Assembly: GCF_024204645.1 (NCBI RefSeq)
Contig: NZ_CP100351.1
Coordinates: 1,302,001 to 1,366,000, forward strand
Length of the DNA: 64,000 nucleotides
Origin: Desulfomicrobium sp. ZS1
GTDB taxonomy: Bacteria > Desulfobacterota > Desulfovibrionia > Desulfovibrionales > Desulfomicrobiaceae
Reading direction: 5' to 3'
Each line of letters opens with the position of its first letter. Position 1 is the stretch's first letter. Below the pieces are notes generated by a model. The model was not told where the DNA came from and searched no databases. It saw only the letters and a list, made by a program, of their open reading frames with translations. This document shows positions 35,411-44,792 of the stretch, piece after piece. The position numbers were made by a program, and so were the translations under genes.

Positions 35411-36526
35411 GGTGGAAAGCAATGCCGCTATTTCCGATTGAATGGCCTGATAGTCAACGAGTCGTTCAAACCAGTCAGGAGCCGTACTGTCGCATGACAG
35501 GCTGACAATCCCTCCTAGTGCCGCGCCACGATGAGCGTTTTCGCCACCCAGGTTGGTGTTGGCCAGCAGGGCAGCCTTGAGGTCATTGCGATATTTGTAT
35601 GCCAGGTACAAAAGGCTGGGCCACGAATCACTGATGTAGCATGCGGTGGAATACCTGCCACCGACGATTTCCCTGTCTGTCCGGGCGCGATCCACCATGT
35701 GCGCAAGATCGATGCCCATGGTCGTCTCGGCTGCCTCCAGCAAATACCGGTCAGGGGACTCACCTGCCTTGCGCAGGAGCAGGCCTGCAACAAGGGCGAC
35801 ATACCCGTCACAGATACGGCCCAATGTCTCATCCGGATGGGTCAGAAAGAGATGCTCCCGGCAGGTTGCCTGTGCCGTGCTCAACGCAGCCCCATGCAGC
35901 AGACTACTCATGGCCAGAGGGCCGATGGTTACCAATCCGCCCATGGACGGGGTGTCATGGGTACGGGCGCCGCACTGATGCGGGGGCTTTTTTGCGACAA
36001 GGTTGGCAAAGAATCCGCGATGATATGATTCGGCGTAGGTGTCCCTGTGCCGGGGCGGATCGGCGGTCATGAACTCGATGTAGGACTGCAGAAAGTGGTC
36101 GCGGCTGTAGCGGCCGTTGCTCGCGATAATGGAACGCATGAGCACACGGGCACAGTGGGCATTGAGGGTGTTGTCGCCCGCCTGCATCCCATGGTGATAG
36201 TGCCGATTGGCCTGACCCCACAGGTGCTGCCGGCCTTTGAGGATAACCGTGCCGATGATCTCCGGTGAGTCGGACAGGCCCCCGTGCGCCGAGCGGCCGC
36301 CACGCCGGGTGGAGTGAAGCGACATGATTGATGAAGGGTGAAATTCCGGCGCAGCTTCGAACTTTTTGATGCCGCCGGGAAAGGCACGTTCGATATCGGC
36401 GGTGTCATAGTACCAGTGCACCGGCATCGCCAGGGAGTCGCCGACAAAAAGAGAGGCGAGGGCCGCCGATGCTCGCTGCAGGGATATGGACGGTATAGGG
36501 CCGTGGCTTGATGGCGTTGGTTCCAT
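35399..36526 (-). CDS. ADP-ribosylglycohydrolase-fold protein with altered metal motifs
   Basis: A 375-residue all-helical protein of the DraG/ARH superfamily: ALASLFVGDSLAMPVHWYYD at the start (family GDALGxPxE), and LLANTNLGGENAHRGAALGG near the end (family NxGGDxDTxAAxxG). Both metal-binding signatures are changed: the C-terminal GGDxD is GGENAH, and a TDDT motif is not seen near residues 70-90. It may be an inactive or differently acting member. The start at 36526 has AAGGA upstream; the frame extends further without support. Confidence 0.75.
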   Translation of the reverse strand: MEPTPSSHGPIPSISLQRASAALASLFVGDSLAMPVHWYYDTADIERAFPGGIKKFEAAPEFHPSSIMSLHSTRRGGRSAHGGLSDSPEIIGTVILKGRQHLWGQANRHYHHGMQAGDNTLNAHCARVLMRSIIASNGRYSRDHFLQSYIEFMTADPPRHRDTYAESYHRGFFANLVAKKPPHQCGARTHDTPSMGGLVTIGPLAMSSLLHGAALSTAQATCREHLFLTHPDETLGRICDGYVALVAGLLLRKAGESPDRYLLEAAETTMGIDLAHMVDRARTDREIVGGRYSTACYISDSWPSLLYLAYKYRNDLKAALLANTNLGGENAHRGAALGGIVSLSCDSTAPDWFERLVDYQAIQSEIAALLSTLPA

Positions 36527-36586
36527 GGGAGATTCCTTTATTTGCCATGTATGCACCAGAGGAGGGTGGTCAGAAGTGCTGATCAA

Positions 36587-36814
36587 TCTGGTGGTTAGCT
36601 TGAATCAGTTTCACATTTCGGGCGAAAAGGAAAGTTGGCGGGAATAATTCGCCTTAATGTAATCATTCAGGCGGGTCTGCGGAAAGTTGCAAAATATGAA
36701 ACTTTCTGAAGAGTCCGGTCATGCAACCGGCCACATACTATCAGCAGCAACTCGCCGGTCTGGCATCGGCGGAGCTCAGATACATATGGCGTACGGTTTA
36801 ATTCATAATTATTC
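36587..36814. other. Intergenic region with partial repeat copy C
   Basis: The part at 36680-36721 (CGGAAAGTTGCAAAATATGA and the following 22 bases) copies the start of repeat copy B; after GTCA the similarity stops abruptly at CCGGCC. Confidence 0.7.
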
Positions 36815-37090
36815 GTGGTTACTGTCTGGGGTGTAATAAATCCTGGATATGTGAATCAAAAAGAATTGGGCGCTTGTTTGAAGCGTCTTTTGAAATTTAC
36901 GTGTTCCTACTGTTCTTCTATTGCATTATATGAAGATAATGTAGATCCTTATTTTGTATATAAGCTGCATTATTCCAAAGCGATAGAGATTATAGAGTTT
37001 CTAAACAGCCATACTGATCTTCTCGGTCAAATGGCAGGCCCTAGCCTTATCATGTGTGAACATCTACTCAACAAGGCAAACAATAAATAA
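36815..37090 (+). CDS. Hypothetical protein, 91 residues
   Basis: An open frame from GTG 36815 (or GTG 36848) to TAA, Cys/Tyr-rich in the middle (CLKRLLKFTCSYCSSIALYE) and helical at the end (KAIEIIEFLNSHTDLLG). It ends directly before an attC-like site, as cassette genes do. AT-rich codon use fits the island. I do not recognise it, and no good ribosome-binding site is visible. Confidence 0.45.
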   Translation: MVTVWGVINPGYVNQKELGACLKRLLKFTCSYCSSIALYEDNVDPYFVYKLHYSKAIEIIEFLNSHTDLLGQMAGPSLIMCEHLLNKANNK

Positions 37091-37153
37091 CAATCGCAAT
37101 CACGCAGACCAATTTTCCGCTGCGTTAATAACTGTCCGGTGTTGCGGTTAGGC
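37086..37153 (+). other. Possible attC site 1 (weak)
   Basis: It runs from TAACAATCGCAA to TTGCGGTTAGGC. The outer arms are partly complementary (TAAC/GTTA, CGCAA/TTGCG) and the right end GTTAGGC fits the GTTRRRY core. The inner stem is poor. Confidence 0.4.
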
Positions 37154-37173
37154 ATTTGGAACGGAGCTAGGCT

Positions 37174-37879
37174 AATGTTCAATGCTCAGTATTGGGGGCG
37201 CCATTTTCAGCAAATTTTTGGGCGCCATTTGTTACGAATGTTGGAAGTCCTCGAACGAAGGCTGTTGCCTACGTTTGACACCATCGACCAAGAGGCTGAA
37301 TCCGCAGCAAATGCTGAATGGGAGCGCCTAATGCATATGCCCGGCGATCCGGACGGAGACCCGTCCGTCTTTGTAGACCAAGCGTTTGAGGCGGGCCTTG
37401 CCCATTACGAATCAATTTCAAGCATTAGGCAAGCCTTGCTTAACACGTATGCTGCAACGCTGTACCACGCTTGGGAACAACAACTGCTTGCATTTCATCG
37501 ACGTGGGGTTCTTCACCCTGCAGAAGAAGATGACAACGCACTCTTGAATCTGAAAACCATGAAAAAGCGCCTTAACGCTGCTGGCATCGATCTCACCAAG
37601 TTGCCATCGTGGCCTCTGATTAACGAACTCCGGCTCCTCGCCAACGCCGTCAAGCACGCTGATGGAATTTCAGGTGATGATTTGAAGCAACTTCGCCCGG
37701 ATCTCTTCGAGCACCCCAGCACCAAAGAATTGGACTTACCAAAGTTCGGCGGTGCTCGCCGTGTTTATATGCCTCTTAGCGGCGATGATATATTCGTCAC
37801 GCTTGATGCTCTGAAGTCTTACTGCTCCGCGCTTGTTCAGTTTTGGAGCGAGTTTTCCGATGCACTATCCAATGCGTAA
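37174..37879 (+). CDS. Hypothetical cassette protein with HEPN-like motif
   Basis: About 235 residues (the frame is open from 37139), mostly helical. LINELRLLANAVKHADG near residue 170 looks like the 'RxxxN...KH' helix of HEPN/Abi-type or RiboL-PSP-HEPN proteins that bring in RNase activity, and the upstream SIRQALLNTYAATLYHAWEQ fits a four-helix bundle. Its stop codon lies inside the left arm of attC site 2. A defence or toxin function is suggested only by the weak motif and the cassette context. Confidence 0.6.
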
Positions 37880-37942
37880 CGCATCTTTCAATACCGACTG
37901 GCGCGACCAAGCCGCGCAAAGCGGTTAATTCAGGCGTTATGA
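37874..37942 (+). other. attC-like recombination site 2
   Basis: GCGTAACGC at the left and GCGTTATGA at the right are complementary (TAACGC/GCGTTA). Inner arms TTTCAATACCG and CGGTTAATTCAGG follow, and the centre carries GGCGCG/CCGCGC. The order and the phrase CGGTTAATTCAGGCGTTA closely resemble class 1-type attC sites (CGGCTTAACTCAGGCGTTAG, from memory). The 37174-37879 gene ends in it. Confidence 0.75.
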
Positions 37943-38027
37943 TATTTTTGTAGTGATTGGTGTTGTCTGGACGCATTGAGAGTGGATATTACTGACACCA
38001 AGGAAGCGATAAGGGAGAATACACCGC

Positions 38028-38684
38028 GTGCGTATTGAACAACCGCTAGGCAAACGAGGCAGTCTTAAATGGATTCAGAATCTAGTGCAGACTCATCCGC
38101 AAGCACTGAATGAGCAGTTTGTAAGGGCTGGCGCTCTTTCAGCCGGAAGTGAACTCAAGTGGGTTTCGCCGCTCAAGCACGACGCCTTTGCAGAGTATCG
38201 GGACGCGGGCTTCCTTGAGCGGATTGGTCACCCTCAACTTGTCAAGAAGATGCGTGACTTTTGGCCAAATCGCGGCCCGCAGTGGGATGCCTTGGCTACT
38301 GAAAAATCAGGCCGAGTGTATCTCTTCGAAGCAAAGGCTCACGCCGCTGAAATGAAATCCTCGTGCCAAGCCGGCCCTGCATCGCGCCAGAAGATAGAGG
38401 AAGCGTGCGCGGCGGCAAAACAGGCGCTAAGCGCCGACCCAGACTCCAACTGGCTCACTGGCTATTACCAGTATGCAAATAGGCTGGCTCATCTGGGTTT
38501 TTTGCGTGAGCACGGCATCGAGGCTTGGCTGGTCTTTCTTTACTTTACTGAGGATTTCGAAATGGCCGGACCAGCCTCCCGGGCGGAGTGGCGGCCTTTC
38601 ATTGATGCCGCCCATCGCCACTTAGGCCTTAAAGAGTGTGCGCCATGGGTCGCATCCGTTTTCCAATCCGTTACCGCCATCTGA
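38028..38684 (+). CDS. Hypothetical cassette protein with PD-(D/E)XK-like motif
   Basis: A 218-residue protein starting at GTG 38028 with AAGGGAG upstream. The stretch PQWDALATEKSGRVYLFEAK gives D-x13-E-A-K, the spacing of the PD-(D/E)XK nuclease core, followed by helices. I know related cassette-borne hypothetical proteins of this size, but no function. It follows attC site 2 by 86 bases. No attC is evident after it. Confidence 0.6.
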   Translation: MRIEQPLGKRGSLKWIQNLVQTHPQALNEQFVRAGALSAGSELKWVSPLKHDAFAEYRDAGFLERIGHPQLVKKMRDFWPNRGPQWDALATEKSGRVYLFEAKAHAAEMKSSCQAGPASRQKIEEACAAAKQALSADPDSNWLTGYYQYANRLAHLGFLREHGIEAWLVFLYFTEDFEMAGPASRAEWRPFIDAAHRHLGLKECAPWVASVFQSVTAI

Positions 38685-38733
38685 TGTGCCGGTGTCGCAA
38701 TCCGCTAACCCATTAGGATCAATCGGGAAGCTG

Positions 38734-39330
38734 TTAAAGTTCAAGTTCTTGTTTAGATTCCTGAAAACTGAGACTCTTGATGGTCTTCTTGCCGTTATCG
38801 ATGATCAAGACAGTGTAATCGCCCTTATCCAAAGCAATTCTTTCCGGCTTTTTGTCGATTAGAAAGGGTCCAATCCTGTTATTCGTTGTTTGATGTATCA
38901 GCCAAAGGGTGACCGTCTTTCGAGCGCTTACGGTCAGGACTCCTTTTTCTTTTTTTGTGCTGACTGGATGTATGACGGCACTGTTCGACGCAGTATTGTC
39001 TATTTGCATCTCTTTTTTGGTGATTTGGTAGACTTCATTTGCTATTGGGCGGCTGTTCGCTATGACTAAGTGCCCGAACTGGTAAATGATATACATTATT
39101 ACCATAAAAGCAGGAATTCCAAAAATCAATCCTCTCCCATTATTCGCTCGCCAACGAGTGATCCTCCAAGCCTTGAGGTTTTCGTTTTTCTTTCTTTTCT
39201 CCTCGTTGATAATATCACGTGCAGAATACAGACATCCACATCGAGGACACGAAAGAGGAGAGAATTTCATATCCTGCTCATTCGCCTTGTACAGGCACTT
39301 GGGGCAAATTTTCACTGCTTGGTGTCCCAT
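38734..39330 (-). CDS. Zinc-ribbon membrane protein of unknown function
   Basis: A 198-residue protein with an N-terminal zinc ribbon (CPKCLYK...CPRCGCLY), a basic linker, one transmembrane helix (GLIFGIPAFMVIMYIIYQFG, about residues 69-88) and an extracytoplasmic domain ending in short beta strands (KGDYTVLIIDNGKKTIKSLS). It is on the minus strand, against the orientation of the cassette-like genes around it. The role is unknown. Confidence 0.65.
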   Translation of the reverse strand: MGHQAVKICPKCLYKANEQDMKFSPLSCPRCGCLYSARDIINEEKRKKNENLKAWRITRWRANNGRGLIFGIPAFMVIMYIIYQFGHLVIANSRPIANEVYQITKKEMQIDNTASNSAVIHPVSTKKEKGVLTVSARKTVTLWLIHQTTNNRIGPFLIDKKPERIALDKGDYTVLIIDNGKKTIKSLSFQESKQELEL

Positions 39331-39544
39331 TAGCTGGCCAATAATTGAATTTATGAAACCGATTATTGTTTTTATGACACGATTTCAACCCAATTTTGCT
39401 TTCGTGAGGTACCGTCCTATCATTCTTTACGCAGATGTAGGCGCAGCCGCTTCGTCCGAATGTATGACAACTTTTTTTGCTGATTTTCTGATCAAGCCGT
39501 GCTATTGGGGCGCCCAATAATTCATTTACTCATGGAAGGCGCAC

Positions 39545-40045
39545 ATGAAAAAGTTGTCCACGACTCTGCTTCTTTTCTTCCTTTTCCAGACGGGGTGCTT
39601 CAATCTGGCAACGCCTCCTTCTCAAATATCCGGATCATATACTTCAGAACTGCGGTACCAAAGCTTCACGTGCGAAGAGCTCTCCGCAGAATTGAGTTCC
39701 CTGGCGCGGCGGGAGAACCAATTGGCAACGGCTCAAGAGCAGCGGCGAAAGTCGAGCATGGTTCAGGCGTTCTGGATTGGATATGGCAACGGTGACGGGA
39801 TAGAAGCCGCAGAATTGGCAAATGTGCGCGGCGAAAAAGAGGCAGTGCGAAAGGCCATTGAATCGAATCGATGCGGAGCCTCTAAAAACTTTTCGGCAAA
39901 ATCCGCCCCAACTACCCATCCAGCAGGACCCTTGAACGACAACCTCAGACGCGACCTGGAAACGATTGAACAGTGGAGATCGGCAGGCATCCTCACAGAG
40001 AAAGAGGCAGGGGAGTTGAGAAGGGAAGCTCTGCAAAAATATTAG
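39545..40045 (+). CDS. Lipoprotein with SHOCT-like C-terminus
   Basis: A 166-residue predicted lipoprotein: signal peptide with lipobox FQTG|C (Cys18), a helical middle rich in Glu/Ala/Arg, a Ser/Pro linker, and an end (DLETIEQWRSAGILTEKEAGEL) like the SHOCT short C-terminal domain. It is probably anchored in the envelope. It lies 188 bases upstream of the caspase-like gene on the same strand, but the AT-rich gap makes co-transcription uncertain. Confidence 0.7.
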   Translation: MKKLSTTLLLFFLFQTGCFNLATPPSQISGSYTSELRYQSFTCEELSAELSSLARRENQLATAQEQRRKSSMVQAFWIGYGNGDGIEAAELANVRGEKEAVRKAIESNRCGASKNFSAKSAPTTHPAGPLNDNLRRDLETIEQWRSAGILTEKEAGELRREALQKY

Positions 40046-40232
40046 GGTGGGAAGAAATTTTGATTTGTACAATTTGTATTTCGGAGTGCGCTGAGGCAGA
40101 CTTCGTCAAAGGCAAGTCGAACTCTTGCTTTCTTCAGTGTGTTTATATTTTTTTATAATTACATGATTCTAAATATGCAAATTGTGTATATTATTTTAAT
40201 TAATTAGATTTATAAATTGAGAGAGTAAATAT

Positions 40233-41981
40233 ATGCGAGACCTTCGCTTTCTACTTAAAACACATTATACGCGTAGTCGGGCACTTGTAATTGGGATTGA
40301 CAGGTATAAAAACATTTCTCCACTTGAATATGCTGTAAGTGACGCAAGCGAGTTTCGCCAAACACTCATTGATTCTCTTAAATTTGAATCGGATGATATT
40401 ACATTTTTGATCAACGAAGCCGCAACTCGGGACGCTATCTTCAAGGCTTTTCTTCGATTCTCACATGAAGATATTGATGTAGACGAGCGATTAATTATTT
40501 TCTATGCAGGTCACGGAAGTACGCAGACTGGATTACGTGGTGAAATTGGATATCTTGTTCCTCACGATGCAGTTCAAAAAGATTTTTCAACATTTATTCG
40601 ATGGGACGATTTTACAAAAAACTCTGAGCTTGTCCGTGCAAAGCATGTTTTATTTATCATGGATGCTTGCTACGGCGGCTTGGCATTGACAAGAAGTATC
40701 GGACCTGGCGGAGCTCGGTTCTTGAAAGATATGATGCTTCGGTACTCCAGGCAGGTACTTACTGCCGGTAAGGCTGATGAAGTTGTCGCAGACTCTGGTG
40801 GTCCACTTCCAAATCACTCTGTGTTCACTGGCCATCTACTTGAGGGTATGAGAGGCAAGGCTGCCGCTGAACATGGTGTAATTACAGCGAGCGGTCTGAT
40901 GGCTTATGTATACAATCGAGTTGCCACCGACAAAAATTCAGATCAAACCCCACATTATGGTCATTTTGACGGTGATGGGGACCTGATTTTAGTTGCGCCT
41001 GGTCTCTCAGCGTTGGAGACTTCGGAAATGCGAGACGACGACCGTCTTGTAAGCATCCCCTTTGCATTAGAAGAACCTGCAGAGGAGGGAACCTTTGAGA
41101 AAGTTAAACTAGCGAAAAAACTGCTTTCCAGCGATTTTAGTTCTATTGAACTTCATGACTTGCTTGCTCACGAAGTTCGGCGTTTTCTCTCACTTACGTC
41201 TGAAGATACCTTTCCTACGTCAGTACATTTCTCAAATGAAGAAATGTTTGATCGTATCAGCAGATACGAAGATGCGGTGCTTGATTTATCGTTACTACTT
41301 GCATGCGTATCACATTGGGGAAAGACAATACACTTCAGTACGATACAAAAATTTATTGCTCGCTCTAGTGACCGACTTGAGTCCAATTCAGGACTTTCAG
41401 TTTGGCTAAACCTTCGCTGGTATCCATTAATTTTGAATATTTATACAGCAGGAATTGCTGCGATAGATGCACAAAGATTCGACACTCTTGCGACTATTTT
41501 CTACGCTCAATTTCCTAGTGAAAAAGATAGAGATCATATTTACACTTTTGCTGAATATATTGCAAAAAAAATATCCGCATTAAATTCAGATAATACATTC
41601 AAAAAACTCCCTGGACACGAACGACAATACGTACCCCACAGCGAATACTTATTTAAAATCCTTCAGCCACGTTTGGATGACACTTTCTTTCTAGGAAAGA
41701 ACTATGAAACTGCTTTCGATGAATTTGAGGTTTTCTTTGCCTTAGCCGTAGCCGATATCAGAATGGAGAAAAAGGAAACGGTATGGGGGCCATTCGGTCG
41801 CTTTGGCTGGAAACATAAGCTTAGTAGCAACGGACCACTTGTTAAGATCATTAATGATGCCAACAAACTCCAAGGATCGTGGCCTCCTTTAAAGGCTGGA
41901 ATGTTCGGTGGAGATTTCGGGCGATTTCATAAAGTGGCTTCAGAGTACTTGCAATTGGTAGAAGGTCTAAGTTGGTTTTAA
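40233..41981 (+). CDS. Caspase-like (C14 family) cysteine protease, possible defence effector
   Basis: A 582-residue protein. Residues ~12-260 form a caspase/metacaspase domain: SRALVIGIDRYKNISPLEYA, LIIFYAGHGS (catalytic His94) and VLFIMDACYGG (catalytic Cys146), then SVFTGHLLEGM. The remaining ~320 residues are helical and unassigned; they could sense a trigger. Bacterial caspases of this kind act in phage-defence suicide and in processing of partner proteins. No gasdermin or recognised partner is adjacent, although an AIPR gene lies 1 kb on. Codon use is AT-rich, unlike the metabolic part of the window. Confidence 0.85.
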   Translation: MRDLRFLLKTHYTRSRALVIGIDRYKNISPLEYAVSDASEFRQTLIDSLKFESDDITFLINEAATRDAIFKAFLRFSHEDIDVDERLIIFYAGHGSTQTGLRGEIGYLVPHDAVQKDFSTFIRWDDFTKNSELVRAKHVLFIMDACYGGLALTRSIGPGGARFLKDMMLRYSRQVLTAGKADEVVADSGGPLPNHSVFTGHLLEGMRGKAAAEHGVITASGLMAYVYNRVATDKNSDQTPHYGHFDGDGDLILVAPGLSALETSEMRDDDRLVSIPFALEEPAEEGTFEKVKLAKKLLSSDFSSIELHDLLAHEVRRFLSLTSEDTFPTSVHFSNEEMFDRISRYEDAVLDLSLLLACVSHWGKTIHFSTIQKFIARSSDRLESNSGLSVWLNLRWYPLILNIYTAGIAAIDAQRFDTLATIFYAQFPSEKDRDHIYTFAEYIAKKISALNSDNTFKKLPGHERQYVPHSEYLFKILQPRLDDTFFLGKNYETAFDEFEVFFALAVADIRMEKKETVWGPFGRFGWKHKLSSNGPLVKIINDANKLQGSWPPLKAGMFGGDFGRFHKVASEYLQLVEGLSWF

Positions 41982-42010
41982 ATGTATTGCAATATCTAGA
42001 AGCATGGTAA

Positions 42011-42030
42011 GCTAGGGTCAGATTTTGAAT
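42011..42030 (+). repeat. GCTAGGGTCAGAT(T/C)TTGAAT repeat, copy 1
   Basis: The same 20-base unit, one base different, recurs at 49593-49612, and its core occurs inverted at 42865-42883. Copies 1 and 2 therefore bracket an 870-bp stretch as inverted ends. Confidence 0.7.
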
Positions 42031-42091
42031 TATGTATTTATTGCATATAGACGCATGCTTAGTCTCAATAATCTGATCCGCTTTTGAATAT

Positions 42092-42136
42092 AAAAAACAA
42101 CAAAGCCATCCGACAACGGCTGGCTTTGTTGTTTTA
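42092..42136. terminator. Bidirectional intrinsic terminator
   Basis: AAAACAACAAAGCCA and TGGCTTTGTTGTTTT form a perfect 15-bp stem with a 12-base loop and A/T tails on both sides, about 110 bases after the caspase gene. Confidence 0.85.
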
Positions 42137-42235
42137 AAGTATCGCAAAGCAGCACTTTTTGTCGTTCCGAAACTTTCTTGTAGCTTCCTTCGCAAAATAA
42201 GCTCCGGTTCGGAGCGGTGCTACATGATGCTGTCG

Positions 42236-42397
42236 TCAACGATTGCCAATTTCCTTCGCCTTCATCTCATTGAAACAAATGTTAATCTCGCAGTTTAACA
42301 TTTCATGATTGTTCCTGAGAAGGAACACGGCAACCAGAAGAACGAGAAAAATGCTGACAATTGCAATTAAAGTTATCATTCCTTCTCTGTAACCCAT
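42236..42397 (-). CDS. Possible 53-residue single-pass membrane peptide
   Basis: ATG 42397 to TGA on the minus strand encodes MGYREGMITLIAIVSIFLVL followed by LVAVFLL, a strong transmembrane helix, then a polar tail with two cysteines. The size and layout recall small holin- or Hok-type peptides, but no family motif is seen and the ribosome-binding site is poor. Confidence 0.35.
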   Translation of the reverse strand: MGYREGMITLIAIVSIFLVLLVAVFLLRNNHEMLNCEINICFNEMKAKEIGNR

Positions 42398-42482
42398 TTG
42401 GGAGAATATGCAATCCTATGTGTCAAATAGGGGCATACTCGAACTGATCGTTCGTGAGCCCTCCTCTGAAATGTCATCTGGG

Positions 42483-42501
42483 TAAATCGGCAATCATCGT
42501 C
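42483..42501 (+). repeat. 19-base direct repeat, left copy
   Basis: TAAATCGGCAATCATCGTC is repeated exactly at 44962-44980, flanking a 2.46-kb segment that contains the AIPR gene and attC site 3. Confidence 0.85.
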
Positions 42502-42864
42502 TAGAGAACAAAGGATTTAAGTCGAAAGACTGGGGCCCTTTTTTCTATTTGTTTGTTTGGTTGTAAATTTTTCGGCTGAACGCGAAGCTACAGGATGACG
42601 CCACTCGGTAACGGATGGCTTTTTCATTATGTCTACGCACGTTTGATACGGCATCCATTATTGTAAATATGTATGACAAAAGAAGTACTTGCCGTTTGTG
42701 CAACTTTTCTTGTAGCGGATGACCGAAAATGAATTCGTAGTCGAAGGATGAAGAGCAGTCTAAAGCTAATTTCCGCCAAGAGTGGATCTAATCCACGGCT
42801 TTTCCTTTTGTAGGTTCGTTTGCATCATACTCTCCGTTGGGAGAAATGAGGGGAACGTGAAAAA

Positions 42865-42883
42865 TCAAGATTCAAGATCTGAC
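42865..42883 (-). repeat. GTCAGATCTTGAATCTTGA repeat, inverted copy
   Basis: The minus strand matches 49599-49617 exactly over 19 bases. Confidence 0.8.
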
Positions 42884-43029
42884 TTTCGATTTCCAGTCTC
42901 TCGATTTCCGAGGTGTTAGCCATTTAGAAATGGCTGCGTGGTGGCTGTCTTTGAATGCAATATTTTCTAGACGGCGTTATTACCCAGAAACGTTATAATT
43001 ACTTGTTAGCCATTTCAAGGGAAGCATCA

Positions 43030-44790
43030 ATGTACAATTTCATAAAAAAGCAAATTACAGCAGACTATTTTCAGCAACGTTTCTATAATGACGGACAGAG
43101 ATTTGTTGCTTGGTACCTACGCAATGTGCTTTTCCGTGATATGAATGAAACAAGAGATGACATTACAGATGGTGCAGACGATAAGCAGATTGATGCTATT
43201 ATCATTGATGATGACAATTCGATTGTCCGCATCATACAGGGAAAATTCATTCAATCTGGCGTAGTCGACGCCGAACCTCTGCGTGAAGTTCTTTCATCAT
43301 GGATACAGATTAAAGACTTATCTAGGCTTCAGAACGTAGCAAATGCAAAATTACAAAGAAAACTATCTGAACTTGCAGCGGCGCTTGACGAGGATTACGA
43401 AGTGTCGTTTGAGCTTATTACAACAGGAAAATTAACAGAGTCCGCTCAGAATGATCTAGAAATATTTCAGAAAGAATTGGCAAAGCTTGGAGAAAATGAC
43501 GACTTCGATGCCACCATTCACGTAATAGACGACGACGAAATTAGGCGACGTTATGAATACGCAATCGAGTCGGACAATCCTAGTATCAATTTCAAACTCA
43601 GTCTTAGTGGAAGCAAATTCATGTTTCATGAAATTGCTGGAACACCAGTAATTGTCGCAGCTCTCCCATTAAAGGAATGCATTAAACTTCCAGGGATCAA
43701 AGATGGGACACTTTTTCAGAAAAATGTCCGTCAAAGCTTGGGTTCGAGCAATACAGTAAATAAAGGCATTAGAAACACCATTACAGGTGATAAACGTTCA
43801 GATTTTTTCTTCTTTCACAACGGTATCACCGCTTTGTGTAACAAAATGGATTTAGATAACGAAACGCTTTCGCTGCACGGCTTAAGTGTGGTGAATGGCT
43901 GTCAATCACTAAACACAATACTTTCATGTAGCGAAACCGTGAAGAAAGTAGATGACTCATTCATTCTTGTTAGATTTTACGAGATACCACAAAGGGATCG
44001 TGCTGATAAAATTTCAATCTATACAAACTCTCAAAGCGCCGTTAAGGCTCGCGACTTGAGAAGTAACGATAAACGTGTTTTAGCAATTAAGAAAGCATAC
44101 GAACTAAAGTATCCAAGCGGATACTTTGTTACAAAGCGAGGTGAAGCGGCACCCGCTGACAGAAACAAAGACCATGTTGTCGAATTGTCGGGGTTTGCAA
44201 AAAATCTCGTTGCTTGGCACTCGCAAAGGCCCAACCTTTCTTACGGCGAAACGAAGATTTTTGACAAATACTTTGAGACGCTTTTTAAGAACAAGGACTA
44301 CTCGCCAGCAAACGTCTTTGCACTCAATTTATGGATGAACTCAGTATTCAAAACTTGGGTAACTGAAAATCCTCTTAATCTAAATGAAACGTTGCTTTCA
44401 ATGCGTGCCTATGCGCCGTATCATCATTTATACGCTATAGCTATGTGCTTCTCAATATCAAATAATCAATCTGAAAGGGTTCCAAGTCCATCTAAGTCAT
44501 ACGAAATTTCAATGGCATCTGGCATGGTAGCTGAAATTGTTAAGGTAGCTGGAATTAGCCTCAATATGGCACTGGAAGCAGCAGCTAATGAACAGCAGCC
44601 TGCCAATAGAGTATTTAGTCCACAGAACTGGATCAAGTCGAAAAGTTGTCTATCAGGTATCAACGGTGCAATACGAAACTATTTCAGTATGCTGCCAATG
44701 ATGCCTGGTGGCGCTGAAATAAAAAAGAAATTGACAGAGGCAACCGCTTTGAAAAGCGAAGACTTCGAATATCGATGGTCCGCTGACTAA
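43030..44790 (+). CDS. AIPR-family abortive infection phage-resistance protein
   Basis: A 586-residue protein. The start at 43030 follows AAGGGAAG; an upstream in-frame ATG at 42955 has none. FFFFHNGITALCNKMDLDNE, SLHGLSVVNGCQSLNTILS and VRFYEIPQRDRADKISIYTN are the hallmark region of AIPR proteins (NNGIT...xxVNGxQT...A.y.NsQ). The N-terminal ~200 residues include DKQIDAIIIDDDNSIVRIIQGKF, a possible PD-(D/E)XK-like site (D...D-x-Q-x-K). AIPR proteins abort phage infection by an unsettled mechanism. It ends three bases before attC site 3, in AT-rich cassette-like DNA, which fits a mobile defence gene. Confidence 0.85.
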   Translation: MYNFIKKQITADYFQQRFYNDGQRFVAWYLRNVLFRDMNETRDDITDGADDKQIDAIIIDDDNSIVRIIQGKFIQSGVVDAEPLREVLSSWIQIKDLSRLQNVANAKLQRKLSELAAALDEDYEVSFELITTGKLTESAQNDLEIFQKELAKLGENDDFDATIHVIDDDEIRRRYEYAIESDNPSINFKLSLSGSKFMFHEIAGTPVIVAALPLKECIKLPGIKDGTLFQKNVRQSLGSSNTVNKGIRNTITGDKRSDFFFFHNGITALCNKMDLDNETLSLHGLSVVNGCQSLNTILSCSETVKKVDDSFILVRFYEIPQRDRADKISIYTNSQSAVKARDLRSNDKRVLAIKKAYELKYPSGYFVTKRGEAAPADRNKDHVVELSGFAKNLVAWHSQRPNLSYGETKIFDKYFETLFKNKDYSPANVFALNLWMNSVFKTWVTENPLNLNETLLSMRAYAPYHHLYAIAMCFSISNNQSERVPSPSKSYEISMASGMVAEIVKVAGISLNMALEAAANEQQPANRVFSPQNWIKSKSCLSGINGAIRNYFSMLPMMPGGAEIKKKLTEATALKSEDFEYRWSAD

Positions 44791-44792
44791 AT

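Larger units (their letters stand above)
42137..43029. other. Long, mostly non-coding stretch between caspase and AIPR genes
   Basis: About 890 bases. It contains a possible 53-residue minus-strand membrane peptide gene, one copy of a 19-base direct repeat (42483-42501), the inverted GTCAGATCTTGAAT unit (42865-42883) and two copies of TGTTAGCCATTT (42914-42925, 43005-43016). The latter is the complement of the left core of attC site 3. This suggests eroded cassette boundaries. Confidence 0.55.
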
